DNA of 62,184 nt from Solimicrobium silvestre (GTDB lineage: Bacteria; Pseudomonadota; Gammaproteobacteria; Burkholderiales; Burkholderiaceae_D). The stretch is from the NCBI RefSeq assembly GCF_002976435.1, contig NZ_PUGF01000028.1, positions 1 to 62,184 of the forward strand. The letters are read 5' to 3'. The notes below the pieces were generated by a model. That model was not told where the DNA came from and ran no database searches. It saw only the letters and a program-made list of their open reading frames with translations. Below are positions 36,599-45,799 of this stretch, one piece after another. The translations under genes were made by a program, and so were the position numbers. How positions within the stretch are numbered: the stretch's first letter is position 1; each line of letters opens with the position of its first letter.

Positions 36599-37795
36599 AT
36601 GAATGCAATTATGCGGCGACAGAGCCGGGCAGTATTGCTGGCAGTCGGTATGCTGCTGGCGGTGGAATCAGTAAGTGCGGCACATGCAGCACCTGATCCG
36701 TTGGAGCACCCTGCAGCGACTTCAGACAGAGCAGCAAGAGCCATGTTGTTAAGCGTGACAACGGCGGGTAAAAGGCTGGTTGCGGTCGGTGAGCATGGCG
36801 TCATCGTCTATTCAGATACACAGGGAAAAAACTGGGTTCAGGCCAAGGTTCCCGTTTCAGTAAGTTTGACGGTAGTGTTTTTTAGTGACGCCAAAAACGG
36901 TTGGGCAGTTGGGCACGATGGCGTTGTGTTGCGTAGTCAAGATGCCGGGCAACACTGGGAGAAACGTTTCGATGGTAACCAAGCCAATGCATTGATGCTG
37001 GCTGAGGCAGAAAAAAAATTAACCAGCATTCGCGGTGAACTTGAAAGCAAGCCTGGCGATGCGGATAAGGCGACTTCTCCTGCGCTGGAAGCCGCACAAA
37101 ATACACTCGCCGATATTCAGGCTGGTGCAAAATTCGGACCTTCACGGCCATTATTGGGAGTCTGGTTTAAGAATGCTGACGAAGGTTATGTGGTTGGTGC
37201 ATACGGCCAATTCTTTCATACGCTGGATGGTGGCCTGCATTGGGAATCGCTGGCTAACCGCATCAATAACCCGGACGGCTTGCATTACAACGCGATTTCA
37301 GCAACGCCAAGCGGCGCTTTGCTGATTAGTGGTGAAGGCGGAAAAATTTATCGTTCCGAAAATCAGGGTGAAAGCTGGCAAACACTGGATAGTGGTTATA
37401 AGGGCCAATTGTACGGCGCACTTGGCATCACCCATGCTGGCTCTGAAGAGCAGCTGTTAGCGTTTGGTTTTGGTGGGCATATTTTGCTTTCTAATGCGGA
37501 TAAACCAGCAGGCGGATGGCAAGAATTAGCAATCATCACCAATAAGAATTTGATCGGCGGCTCACAAACATCCGATGGCAGTGTGTGGCTAGTTGCGCAG
37601 GACGGCAGTGTGTTGCGTAGTAATGAGCATGCTCAACATTTTACTATCGTGCAGCAGGGAACTGGGTTGCTGATTGCAGGCTCCGCTGTGTTGAAGGAAG
37701 AAGCAGGGTATGCGGAAGTTGCGGTAGCTGGGATGGGCGGTGTGCACTTAATTAGCATCGATTCGGGCATTAACATGTCAGGGAAATTGAAATAA
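36599..37795 (+). CDS. Ycf48-like beta-propeller exported protein
   Basis: A 398-residue exported protein with repeated propeller signatures: GKRLVAVGEHGVIVYSDTQGKNW, GWAVGHDGVVLRSQDAGQHWEKRF, GYVVGAYGQFFHTLDGGLHWE and GEGGKIYRSENQGESWQTL. These match the photosystem II assembly factor HCF136/Ycf48 type fold found in non-photosynthetic bacteria as a partner of RND/MMPL exporters. A signal peptide is at about residues 1-31. AAGGAT precedes the ATG. The stop is 2 bp from the start of the RND gene, so the two products are probably made together and may form one envelope complex. Confidence 0.85.
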   Translation: MNAIMRRQSRAVLLAVGMLLAVESVSAAHAAPDPLEHPAATSDRAARAMLLSVTTAGKRLVAVGEHGVIVYSDTQGKNWVQAKVPVSVSLTVVFFSDAKNGWAVGHDGVVLRSQDAGQHWEKRFDGNQANALMLAEAEKKLTSIRGELESKPGDADKATSPALEAAQNTLADIQAGAKFGPSRPLLGVWFKNADEGYVVGAYGQFFHTLDGGLHWESLANRINNPDGLHYNAISATPSGALLISGEGGKIYRSENQGESWQTLDSGYKGQLYGALGITHAGSEEQLLAFGFGGHILLSNADKPAGGWQELAIITNKNLIGGSQTSDGSVWLVAQDGSVLRSNEHAQHFTIVQQGTGLLIAGSAVLKEEAGYAEVAVAGMGGVHLISIDSGINMSGKLK

Positions 37796-37797
37796 TC

Positions 37798-40236
37798 ATG
37801 ACAATCAATTTAACTTTACTTGAAGTAGTTAACGGTGAGAATAAAACTCTAACCCAAACTCAAGCTCAAATTAAGCCGCAACCGCAATTGCATCCCAAGC
37901 TCGGTCTGGTGGAACGGTTTATTGAACCTATTTTGTTTAACTTCCGTTTGCCGGTGTTGATTTTCTTTTTATTGGCATCGATTTTATTTGCGTATGAAGC
38001 AGCACAGTTACGACCTGACGCCAGTTTTCAAAAAATGGTGCCGATCTTTCATCCCTACATCGCCAACTACTTAAAATACGAAAATGAATTACGGCCACTC
38101 GGTAATGTGGTGCGGATTGCTGTGGAAAATAAAAACGGGGATATCTACAGCAAAGAATATCTGGACACACTGAAAAAAATTACCGACGAAGTGTTTTATG
38201 TGCCGGGCGTTGATCGGGGTAACCTGAAATCACTGTGGACCCCGAATGTGAACTGGATGGAAGTTACCGAAGCTGGAATGACCGGCGGGCAGATCATCCC
38301 ACAAGGTTTTGACGGTACGCCAGAAAAAATTGAACAGGTACGCACCAACATAGTTCGCTCAGGCCGCATTGGTAGTTTAGTGGCTGCTGACGGACATTCA
38401 ACGATAGTTCTGGTTCCGCTGTTGGAAACGGATCCAGACACGGGCGCCAAGCTGAACTACGGTCAATTTTCTGAACGGCTAGAAACTCTGATTCGGCAAA
38501 AATATGAAACCAAGGATATAAAAATCCACATCACCGGCTTTGCCAAAGTGGTTGGCGATTTGATACACGGGGCTAAAGCAATTGGCGTATTTTTTGCGAT
38601 TGCTTTTGTGTTGACTATTCTGTTGTTACTGGCTTATTCGCGCTGCTGGCGTAGTACGTCAGTCACTATTTTGTGTTGTAGTCTGGCGGTAATCTGGCAG
38701 CTGGGAATTGTGCGAATGCTGGGTTTCGGCCTGGATCCGTATTCTATTCTGGTTCCGTTTCTGACCTTTGCTATCGGCGTCAGTCATGCCGTTCAAAATA
38801 TTAATACCATGGCCGCGGCGCGTCTTACTGGCAGCTCGAATGTGGACACGGCCAAACTCACTTTTCGCCAGTTATTTATTCCCGGTTCGGTGGCCTTGTT
38901 ATGCGATGCAGTCGGATTCTCAACATTATTGGTGATTAAAATCGGTGTTATTCAGGAGTTGGCGATCAGCGCCAGCATCGGTGTGGCCGTCATCATCCTG
39001 ACTAAAATGTTTCTGTTGCCGATATTGATGTCGTATGTCGGCGTCTCGGATGCGTGTTTGCGCCATCAGGCAAAAAAACAGGGTAGCCAGCATCGTGCAG
39101 CGCATTTTTTATCACGCTTTGCCGAACCTCGTTTTGCCTGGGTGGCGGTGCTCGGCGCGGCTTTGTTACTGGGTGTTGCGTGGAATATCAGTCGTGATCT
39201 TAAAATTGGCGACCTGGATGCCGGTGCGCCGGAGTTGCGCCCTGACTCACAATACAACCGCGACAACGCGTATATCAGCGCCCATTACTCAACCAGTCCA
39301 GACGTATTCGTAGTGATGGTCAAAACACCTGCTAATGAATGTGGCAGCTATCCAGTGGCCGAAGTAGTGGATCGGTTTCAATGGGAGATGGAGCAGGTCG
39401 CCGGAGTGGAATCAACTACGTCGCTATTCTCCGGAATGAAGAAAGTGATCGCCGCAACCAATGGTGGCGACTTGCGCTGGCAGGCATTATCGCGCAACCG
39501 GTTTGTGTCGAATGCGGCACACCGGATGCTGCCATCGGAGTTGTACAGCAATGACTGTTCCATGTTGCCAGTGCTGATTTTTTTGACTGATCATAAGGCC
39601 GACACTTTGACGCGGATAGCCAAAGCGGCGGAGAATTTTGCTGCGGCCAATAACGATGCAACGGTTCAATTTTTACTGGCAGCGGGGAATTCCGGTATCG
39701 AAGCGGCCACCAATAAAGTGATCAAACAGGCCGAGCCGCAGATGTTGATGTTGGTCTATGGAATTGTGGCCTTGCTTGTGCTGTGGGAATTCCGCTCTTG
39801 GCGGGTGACGCTGTGCATTATGCTGCCGCTGTATATTACTTCCGTTCTATGTGAGGCGATTATGGCTAAATTAGGGCTTGGGGTGAAAGTGGCGACCTTG
39901 CCGGTGATTGCGCTGGGAATTGGTATCGGTGTTGATTACGGTATTTATATCTACAATCGCATCCAGCACTTTTTAGATCAGGGTTTGTTGTTGAAAGCCG
40001 CCTATTTTGAAACACTGAAAAGCACTGGTGCTGCGGTCGCACTCACGGGCGTCACCTTGTCGCTTGGCGTGTTGACGTGGGTTTGGTCGGATATTAAATT
40101 TCAGGCCGATATGGGATTGCTACTGACCTTTATGTTCTTGTGGAATATGGTCGGGGCGATTGTGATGATACCGGCGTTGGCGGCACTGCTGGTGCCGCAA
40201 CGGCCGGGTTTAATATCGTTAAAGCGAATCACATAA
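37798..40236 (+). CDS. RND/MMPL superfamily transporter
   Basis: An 812-residue inner-membrane protein in two halves. Each half has one leading TM helix, a large periplasmic loop and a five-helix bundle; the bundles begin near AKAIGVFFAIAFVLTILLLL and MLMLVYGIVALLVLWEFRSW. FLTFAIGVSHAVQNIN and ALGIGIGVDYGIYIYNRIQ mark the central TM4/TM10 helices, the latter with the acidic residue typical of proton-driven members. It resembles the MMPL/HpnN-like transporters of hydrophobic lipids. As the last gene after DUF1302, DUF1329 and the Ycf48-like gene, it probably energises movement of a hydrophobic substrate. Confidence 0.9.
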   Translation: MTINLTLLEVVNGENKTLTQTQAQIKPQPQLHPKLGLVERFIEPILFNFRLPVLIFFLLASILFAYEAAQLRPDASFQKMVPIFHPYIANYLKYENELRPLGNVVRIAVENKNGDIYSKEYLDTLKKITDEVFYVPGVDRGNLKSLWTPNVNWMEVTEAGMTGGQIIPQGFDGTPEKIEQVRTNIVRSGRIGSLVAADGHSTIVLVPLLETDPDTGAKLNYGQFSERLETLIRQKYETKDIKIHITGFAKVVGDLIHGAKAIGVFFAIAFVLTILLLLAYSRCWRSTSVTILCCSLAVIWQLGIVRMLGFGLDPYSILVPFLTFAIGVSHAVQNINTMAAARLTGSSNVDTAKLTFRQLFIPGSVALLCDAVGFSTLLVIKIGVIQELAISASIGVAVIILTKMFLLPILMSYVGVSDACLRHQAKKQGSQHRAAHFLSRFAEPRFAWVAVLGAALLLGVAWNISRDLKIGDLDAGAPELRPDSQYNRDNAYISAHYSTSPDVFVVMVKTPANECGSYPVAEVVDRFQWEMEQVAGVESTTSLFSGMKKVIAATNGGDLRWQALSRNRFVSNAAHRMLPSELYSNDCSMLPVLIFLTDHKADTLTRIAKAAENFAAANNDATVQFLLAAGNSGIEAATNKVIKQAEPQMLMLVYGIVALLVLWEFRSWRVTLCIMLPLYITSVLCEAIMAKLGLGVKVATLPVIALGIGIGVDYGIYIYNRIQHFLDQGLLLKAAYFETLKSTGAAVALTGVTLSLGVLTWVWSDIKFQADMGLLLTFMFLWNMVGAIVMIPALAALLVPQRPGLISLKRIT

Positions 40237-40429
40237 GCAGAACAATTTGGTTTGTCTGCCGCGTTAATAGACGAAATTACGATTAAAGGCGGGAAAATTG
40301 AGCGGAAAATTTTAATGTTTATCCTGTACAGCGCGTGGCTTAAACACCATACGTCGATGCGGTGATGGAATTGTAACTGTTATCTGTATTGTTTCTGACG
40401 GACAGCGTAATGGGAAGCGGACATTGATT

Positions 40430-40484
40430 GGCATGGAATCCCAGCATCAACGGTTGTAATGCTGGGTTTTCAACTTAGCCTACC
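40430..40484. repeat. REP pair downstream of the RND gene
   Basis: A half REP (GGAATCCCAGCATCAA, about 40436-40450) faces a REP variant whose reverse strand reads GTAGGCTAAGTTGAAAACCC. It is of the same family as the RAYT-linked REPs at 32.2-33.0 kb and lies in the 278-bp gap between the RND gene and the minus-strand membrane protein, the only structure seen there. Confidence 0.75.
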
Positions 40485-40514
40485 GCGCTCGGATGAATTA
40501 GATCAACATCATTA

Positions 40515-40925
40515 TTACTTCACGTTGCGCCACGGGTTACTCTGATTTTTTACATAATGATTGTAAACATAGGACCAAGGCATAGCGATATAGACGAGCA
40601 CTACGCAGCTGACATTAATAACATTAGGTATTAGCGAGTCGTCCAGAGTTCCAGATAACCATAGCGGCAGGGGTATGAGGATGAGCCACACGGTTTTCCA
40701 GATCAATTCCCACATAAGTATTGGTAGTAACTGCAAGGGGTATCGTAGCCCAAGTATGCAAAGCAACCAAAATGCAACCAACATACAGGTCGTCACTCCG
40801 TGAAAAAACTCCCAGGGCTTTGTATGGGTAAAAATTTGTGGCACTACCAGCATTCCCAGTCCGATAACAACAAATAAATACAAGGCGCGTAATACGTAGA
40901 GGCGAAATAGAGAAACTTCATTCAT
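40515..40925 (-). CDS. Hypothetical four-helix membrane protein
   Basis: A 136-residue protein of unknown family. Four hydrophobic segments are visible: ALYLFVVIGLGMLVVPQIF, FHGVTTCMLVAFWLLCILGL, LPILMWELIWKTVWLILIPL and VINVSCVVLVYIAMPW. The ends are hydrophilic. No recognisable ribosome binding site stands directly before the ATG at 40925, where the upstream region is AT-rich. Its neighbours on the same strand are a truncated exported ORF at 41.0 kb and the LytS/LytR pair; no functional link is evident. Confidence 0.7.
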   Translation of the reverse strand: MNEVSLFRLYVLRALYLFVVIGLGMLVVPQIFTHTKPWEFFHGVTTCMLVAFWLLCILGLRYPLQLLPILMWELIWKTVWLILIPLPLWLSGTLDDSLIPNVINVSCVVLVYIAMPWSYVYNHYVKNQSNPWRNVK

Positions 40926-40999
40926 TTTATTTACTCTTTCAATTTTTTTGCGATACGGTTTCGGTAGATTACCTAGGTGTTTTCAATTGTTCTTCAGCG

Positions 41000-41149
41000 T
41001 CAGTGTGTGACTTCGGCATATTTCTTTGCTTTGATAAGCGCAGTGTATTCGTGCCCGTATGCTGATTGCATGCCAAACGCTGGTAGCAACAGCAGCACTG
41101 CAACAGCAGATCCTTCAACGATGGTTTGGTGATCAGAAAAGATATTCAT
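41000..41149 (-). pseudogene. Truncated exported-protein gene (N-terminal fragment)
   Basis: A 49-residue open frame with a good AGGAAA site 8 nt upstream. It begins MNIFSDHQTIVEGSAVAVLL, has a signal-peptide-like core ending near QSAYG, then EYTALIKAKKYAEVTH and a stop. The end looks like the start of a helical, TPR-type mature domain that has been cut short. It could be a remnant of an exported helical-repeat protein or a genuine small exported protein. Confidence 0.4.
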
Positions 41150-41688
41150 AGAAAATTTCCTAAATAAATGAATGGTGAAAAGGAAGCCCAAGCGATGTAA
41201 AGAAGTTCAAACTATCAGCAAAACACTAAATCTATTAATGAGGATTTCTCTTCAACTTACAATCGATAATGGAGTGTGCCTTTTTGCGGATGGCGCTATC
41301 AATCAAAAAGCGATGGCTTACGGTCTGATACCCATGAGTTACAGGAAAACTGGCTTGAAATACAAGGGGCTTGTTCAAAGAAACCTGCCCTTAGATAATT
41401 TTCAACTATCGCTAGACAGTAGTCATGAGCAATAATGCCGGCAACTTCGCTTTCATTTGGTCGAGTGATGTCAGGCGATGATGAACCGGGTTGAGTATGG
41501 GGAGTTGTGAAGGAGGTTTAGCGATTTAACGCGTCGCCTGTACGTAATCGATTTTTGGAGACCTATTATCGAATTTTTTGAGCTGACAGGCTGAGCGGAA
41601 TGTTAAAGAATAGCGCACTGAGAATGCGCCAAAGCTGGATAGATCAATGACGGCGTCAGTCGCCATTGAATTCAAAATAGAGAGGAAT
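41150..41688. other. Gene-poor stretch between truncated ORF and LytTR regulator
   Basis: About 540 bp with no convincing gene. A short plus-strand open frame (41172-41435) has no family resemblance and no good start. An imperfect hairpin (TCAAT…GGCG with CGCC-ATTGA, about 41644-41670) sits just past the 3' end of the minus-strand LytTR gene and could be its terminator, though no U-run follows. Confidence 0.4.
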
Positions 41689-42474
41689 TTACATCTGCTT
41701 GAAGTGGTGCAAATAGCTACGGCTAACTGACAATTTCTCTGAACGCCCTTTCATGTAAACAGATGCCGTCTCGTTCTCACCGCGCGTAACATGGCTGACC
41801 ATATTCATATTCACAACCACTGAGCGATGCACTTGAATAAAATGCGTGCCATCGAGTTGGTCTAGCAGTTCCTTAAGTGAAGTGCGTATCAGTGCTTCAC
41901 CCGCTTTGCCATCAGCTCCACGCCAGGCGATTAATGTGTACTTTTCGTCCGAACGCAAATAGTCAATATCCGCAACCGAAATCATTCGCAGCGACTGCCC
42001 GACTAACGCTTTAATCCAACGCAAGGGTTCTGGAGCTGCCTTTTTTTGCAGGCGAGCCTCCAATTTGTCGAGTAAGACCTCGATGTCCGGTGCTTCCTGT
42101 GTCGTGCCGAGGCGTTCACGCACTCGCATTACGGTGTCGGCCAGCCGCGCCGGATCAACTGGTTTCACTAAATAATCCAAGGCACCTTGCGCAAATGCTT
42201 CCACCGCATAGTCGTTATAGGCCGTGACAAATACTATGTGCACACCTCGACCAATCTGGCGCGCCGCTTCCACACCCGAAATGCCCGGCATATGAACATC
42301 GAGAAAACAAACGGTTGGCTTGTGTGCCTGGTATTGTTCAACCGCTTCTCGTCCGTTACGAGCCTGCGCCACGATTTCTAATTCAGGCCAGGCTTGGGCA
42401 AGCATGCGCGTCAAGGAGCTGCGCAGCAAAGGTTCGTCGTCAGCGATTAATGCGGTAGGACGTGCTGAAGTCAT
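41689..42474 (-). CDS. LytTR-family response regulator
   Basis: A 261-residue DNA-binding regulator. The receiver domain (about 1-120) has the acidic pair in LIADDEPL, the phosphoacceptor Asp in VCFLDVHMPG, the Thr in VTAYND and the Lys in LVKPVD. The LytTR DNA-binding domain (about 158-258) contains IDYLRSDEKYTLI and FIQVHRSVVVNM. It overlaps the sensor kinase gene by 4 bp (ATGA), so the two are translationally coupled. It resembles the AlgR/LytR group. Target genes cannot be told from the sequence. Confidence 0.92.
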   Translation of the reverse strand: MTSARPTALIADDEPLLRSSLTRMLAQAWPELEIVAQARNGREAVEQYQAHKPTVCFLDVHMPGISGVEAARQIGRGVHIVFVTAYNDYAVEAFAQGALDYLVKPVDPARLADTVMRVRERLGTTQEAPDIEVLLDKLEARLQKKAAPEPLRWIKALVGQSLRMISVADIDYLRSDEKYTLIAWRGADGKAGEALIRTSLKELLDQLDGTHFIQVHRSVVVNMNMVSHVTRGENETASVYMKGRSEKLSVSRSYLHHFKQM

Positions 42475-43601
42475 GATTTACTTCCCGATACTAGAGATTC
42501 AAATTGAGCCGGAAAATTGAGTTCGGCGTTAAAGCCGTGAGGGACGCGCGCAGTCAGGCTAAGCTGTGCGTCACCGGAAAATACTAACTGCATACGTTCA
42601 CGCAGATTTGTCAATCCAGTACCTAATCCCTTGCTCCCTTGATTGCCGTGGGCATCTTGTGCAAGTCCAATACCTGTGTCACTGACTTGAGCTAGACAGC
42701 GTCCGTCTTTCAGTCGTACAGTGACGTCAATCTGCCCGCCGTCTTCACTGGGATCAATGCCGTGACGCACTGAGTTTTCCACCAGAGTGAGCAAAGACAT
42801 TGACGGACATTGAATCTTTAACGCTGCTTCGTCAACATCAATTGAAAACTGCATTCGATCTGGCATACGCATATGCATCAGTTCGAGATAGGCCCGCACA
42901 AGCTCCAACTCTCGCCCCAGAGTGCTGGACGCGTTATTCAAATTCGGAACGGCAGCGCGCAGGTAGGCGATCAGGCTATTCAGAACCGCTGAAGCCTGCG
43001 GTGAACCAGAATCAACCAATTCACGCACATTTGCCAACGTATTGAACAGGAAATGTGGCTCCACTTGTGTCTGCAACAAACGCAGACGCGAATCGAGCGC
43101 GTCGCGTGCGAACTCACTCCGCTCCAGTTCAAACGACAGCGCCTGTCTCTGTGCATGGCCATTAATATGGCGATACAGCGCAGACATCGCGATCCATGGA
43201 GAGACTAACAGGCCTACAGCAGTCAAGAGACCAAAACCAAGCATCTTTTTGTCATCAAGAGACCAAACGGCAGGGGTGGAAAACGTGGTTAACGAATAGA
43301 TAAATACCGTCGCGAATGGCACAACGATCGCGACTGCGGCAACTTGTAACACCCATCGTGCCAACCAGAGCGGCAAACGTTGTGGCCACCGTTCAAACAA
43401 ACCATAAATCAACAATTGGACTAAACCAACGAACAGCAGCCGAAACAGAAGCAAGACCCATGACGATTGGAAAATTGGCAACCAGATCAGGCCGACAACT
43501 ACGCTAACAATCAATACGACACGCACACGGCGCCAACCCATTAGAGGTTGTGGCTTTGGAAATGAAGGGGCTGACACTGAGCTATTCATGATCGGGATCA
43601 T
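42471..43601 (-). CDS. LytS-like sensor histidine kinase (His_kinase/PF06580)
   Basis: A 376-residue membrane kinase. Four hydrophobic helices lie in the first ~150 residues (for example VRVVLIVSVVVGLIWLPIF and LLFRLLFVGLVQLLIYGLF). The phosphoacceptor His is in the signature QTQVEPHFLFNTLANV near residue 200. The ATP-binding domain has LLTLVENSVRHGI (N-box) and VSDTGIG plus GLGTGLTNLRERM (G-boxes). It pairs with the LytTR regulator downstream. An alternative ATG is at 43589; neither start has a strong ribosome binding site. Confidence 0.9.
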   Translation of the reverse strand: MIPIMNSSVSAPSFPKPQPLMGWRRVRVVLIVSVVVGLIWLPIFQSSWVLLLFRLLFVGLVQLLIYGLFERWPQRLPLWLARWVLQVAAVAIVVPFATVFIYSLTTFSTPAVWSLDDKKMLGFGLLTAVGLLVSPWIAMSALYRHINGHAQRQALSFELERSEFARDALDSRLRLLQTQVEPHFLFNTLANVRELVDSGSPQASAVLNSLIAYLRAAVPNLNNASSTLGRELELVRAYLELMHMRMPDRMQFSIDVDEAALKIQCPSMSLLTLVENSVRHGIDPSEDGGQIDVTVRLKDGRCLAQVSDTGIGLAQDAHGNQGSKGLGTGLTNLRERMQLVFSGDAQLSLTARVPHGFNAELNFPAQFESLVSGSKS

Positions 43602-44141
43602 TTCAATATATTAAGGAATTGGCGCTCAGAATGGGGCTTCAAAGCGATAAAAAAAGCAAGGAATGAGGCAAGTTACACTGCTTATAAGACCTTAGGTGCT
43701 TCCAGTAGACGGGCAACGCTCTGATCTACCTGGCACACGCTATACAGCGATGAAATGCAGTGGCAAGGAGATTAAACGAACGACTTAGAAAGACATTAAG
43801 CTATAAAACACCGGCCGAAATATTTTATCAATCTGTTACATCGATCATTTGAATCTGCCGCCGTTTTGCGTCAGTCACCAACGCACAAGGGCCGAAAAAT
43901 CTTGTAAGTATCTCAGCTAATTATTTCTTAAAGACAATAATTTATAAATTGAAAAATAGCAATTATATTTTTTGAAAATTAAGATGAGCTGCAATTAACG
44001 CCGGGCGCGAGTAGGGAGGGCTGTAAATTTAATCGGTCATTGATAAGTGCTTCAGTATTGCACTTGGTGTGAGGGTGTTATGGCGCTAATGGTCAACGAA
44101 AAAACACCGCAGACCATAGCGCCAATTGATGCCGAACTTAG
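43602..44141. other. 540-bp intergenic region, mostly featureless
   Basis: No open frame with family resemblance. The left part holds the LytS promoter region and the centre is AT-rich. At the right edge, 44081-44094 and 44112-44124 form an imperfect stem (TGGCGCTA-a-TGGTC with GACCATAGCGCCA, 17-nt loop) about 18 nt beyond the stop of the minus-strand permease. It may end that transcript, but no U-run follows. Confidence 0.35.
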
Positions 44142-45611
44142 TTAACTCGCTTGTAATTCACTGCCTTCAAAAACGGCTTCATCAACACAAACAGCATCCG
44201 GCAGAATGAGTTTTTCAGGAATCTCATAAGGCCATTTCTTCATGGCGAAGTAATACAAAATTCCAGGAATGACTAATCCAATAATCCATGAAATATCGGT
44301 ATCACCTAAATGCGCGACCATCGGCCCGGTATAAAATCCGGTTGCCAAAAACGGCATTTGAATCACAACACCGATCACGTATGTGCTGATGCCGATTTTA
44401 TTCCATGCACCATAGCGGCCATTGGGATCTGATAAGGCTTTTAGGTCATAGCGGCCTTTGGTGACCCAATAATAATCCACCAAATTGATCGCGCTCCAAG
44501 GGGTGAAGAACGCGAGTAAAAACAAGATGAATGATTTGAAAATGGTTAGGAATGAGTATTGCCCCGCTAGTGCTAATCCGGTTGCTAGTCCGACCATGGA
44601 GAAAATATAGATAAAACGTACAACGGGGGAGATCTGTCTGTTGCCCCTAAATCCGCTCACAATCGTCGCTATCGACATAAAGCTGCCGTAAGAGTTGAGT
44701 GTGGTGGCAATAATTTTTCCGAAAATAATGCTGAAATATAAAAAACTGGCAATGATACCGGTGCCTCCTAAGCTGACGATGTAATTCAGTTCGTTGCCGG
44801 CGAATTGTTTACCTGCTAAAGCAGCTGCAAATACGCCTAGAGTCATTGATATTTGTGTGCCAAGAACTGAGCCGCCACCCACTGCCAAAAATGTTTTTAT
44901 TGGTGAAATAGTGCTTGGCAAATAACGCGAATAATCAGCCACGTAAGGGCCATAAGCAATTTGCCACGAAGCCGATAAGGAAATCGCCAGTAAAAAATGT
45001 GCGAGCGTGAAGTGGCGGTTATTCATCAGCAGTTCAGTTAAATTAAATTGCATTACTAAAGAGCTGAATAAATAGACGAAGGCAATAATGCCGATGACGC
45101 TGGCCGCGCGGCCGATTAGGTGAATTAAACGGTAGCCAAATAAAGTCAGCACCACGATTAACGCGCCGAATAATAAAATGCCGGTGCTGTTCGTTGTATC
45201 GAGTAACTTGGCGATTGATTGGCCGGCTAATACCGTCCCGGTAGCAGAAAATCCGACATACAGAACGCAGACTAAAACAATCGGTATGACCGCGCCATAT
45301 ACGCCGAATTGAACGCGGCTGGAAATCATTTGCGGCAAGCCCAAATGCGGTCCTTGCGCGGCGTGTAGCGCCATGACGCTGCCGCCAAGTATCTGCCCGA
45401 TCAATAATCCAAATAAAGACCAAAATACATCACCACCAAGTACAACCGCCAAAGCGCCGGTGACGATGGCGGTGATTTGTAAATTGGTGCCAAACCACAG
45501 TGTGAATTGGCTCAGTAAGTGCCCGTGTCGTTCCGATTCAGGGATGTAATCAATAGATCGGGTTTCGATCAGTGATTTTTTTTGCGTGTTGCCGCTGCTG
45601 TCTAGTGCCAT
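44142..45611 (-). CDS. NCS1-family nucleobase/cation symporter
   Basis: A 489-residue inner-membrane permease with about 12 TM helices. The ETRSIDYIPESERHG start and WFGTNLQ motif (TM1) are characteristic of the NCS1 cytosine/hydantoin/allantoin family, as are SSRVQFGVYGAVIP, PYVADYSRYLP and FFTPWSAINLVDYYW. It probably imports a small nitrogenous ring compound with a cation. GGAGACATGTT precedes the ATG at 45611. It lies downstream of the glycosyltransferase and GntR genes, separated by 188 bp that contain a MITE-like repeat. Confidence 0.9.
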   Translation of the reverse strand: MALDSSGNTQKKSLIETRSIDYIPESERHGHLLSQFTLWFGTNLQITAIVTGALAVVLGGDVFWSLFGLLIGQILGGSVMALHAAQGPHLGLPQMISSRVQFGVYGAVIPIVLVCVLYVGFSATGTVLAGQSIAKLLDTTNSTGILLFGALIVVLTLFGYRLIHLIGRAASVIGIIAFVYLFSSLVMQFNLTELLMNNRHFTLAHFLLAISLSASWQIAYGPYVADYSRYLPSTISPIKTFLAVGGGSVLGTQISMTLGVFAAALAGKQFAGNELNYIVSLGGTGIIASFLYFSIIFGKIIATTLNSYGSFMSIATIVSGFRGNRQISPVVRFIYIFSMVGLATGLALAGQYSFLTIFKSFILFLLAFFTPWSAINLVDYYWVTKGRYDLKALSDPNGRYGAWNKIGISTYVIGVVIQMPFLATGFYTGPMVAHLGDTDISWIIGLVIPGILYYFAMKKWPYEIPEKLILPDAVCVDEAVFEGSELQAS

Positions 45612-45644
45612 AACATGTCTCCGTTTTGTTGGTAATTATTTTAT

Positions 45645-45742
45645 GACTTACGCAAAACCGCCCCAGCGGCGTTGTGCTTTCCTTGCCGTACTAAAGTACT
45701 GTCTGCGTCGGCACTCCTTGCTGGAACAATTTTGCGTAAGTC
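45645..45742. repeat. 98-bp MITE-like element with GACTTACGCAAAA ends
   Basis: The left end GACTTACGCAAAA and the right end (reverse strand) GACTTACGCAAAA are perfect 13-bp inverted repeats. The similarity continues inwards to a shared CCAGC. The 98 bp encode nothing and contain an inner GTAC-TAAA-GTAC hairpin. This fits a miniature inverted-repeat transposable element. It lies between the NCS1 permease and the glycosyltransferase. Confidence 0.7.
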
Positions 45743-45799
45743 CTTTAATTTTGATTGGCAAGAATCTGCGATAAATGTGCTGAGTTTGATTAATACATC

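Noticed and set aside
41172-41435. An 87-codon plus-strand open frame
   Set aside because: No family resemblance, no ribosome binding site, and it overlaps the better-supported start of the truncated exported ORF on the other strand.
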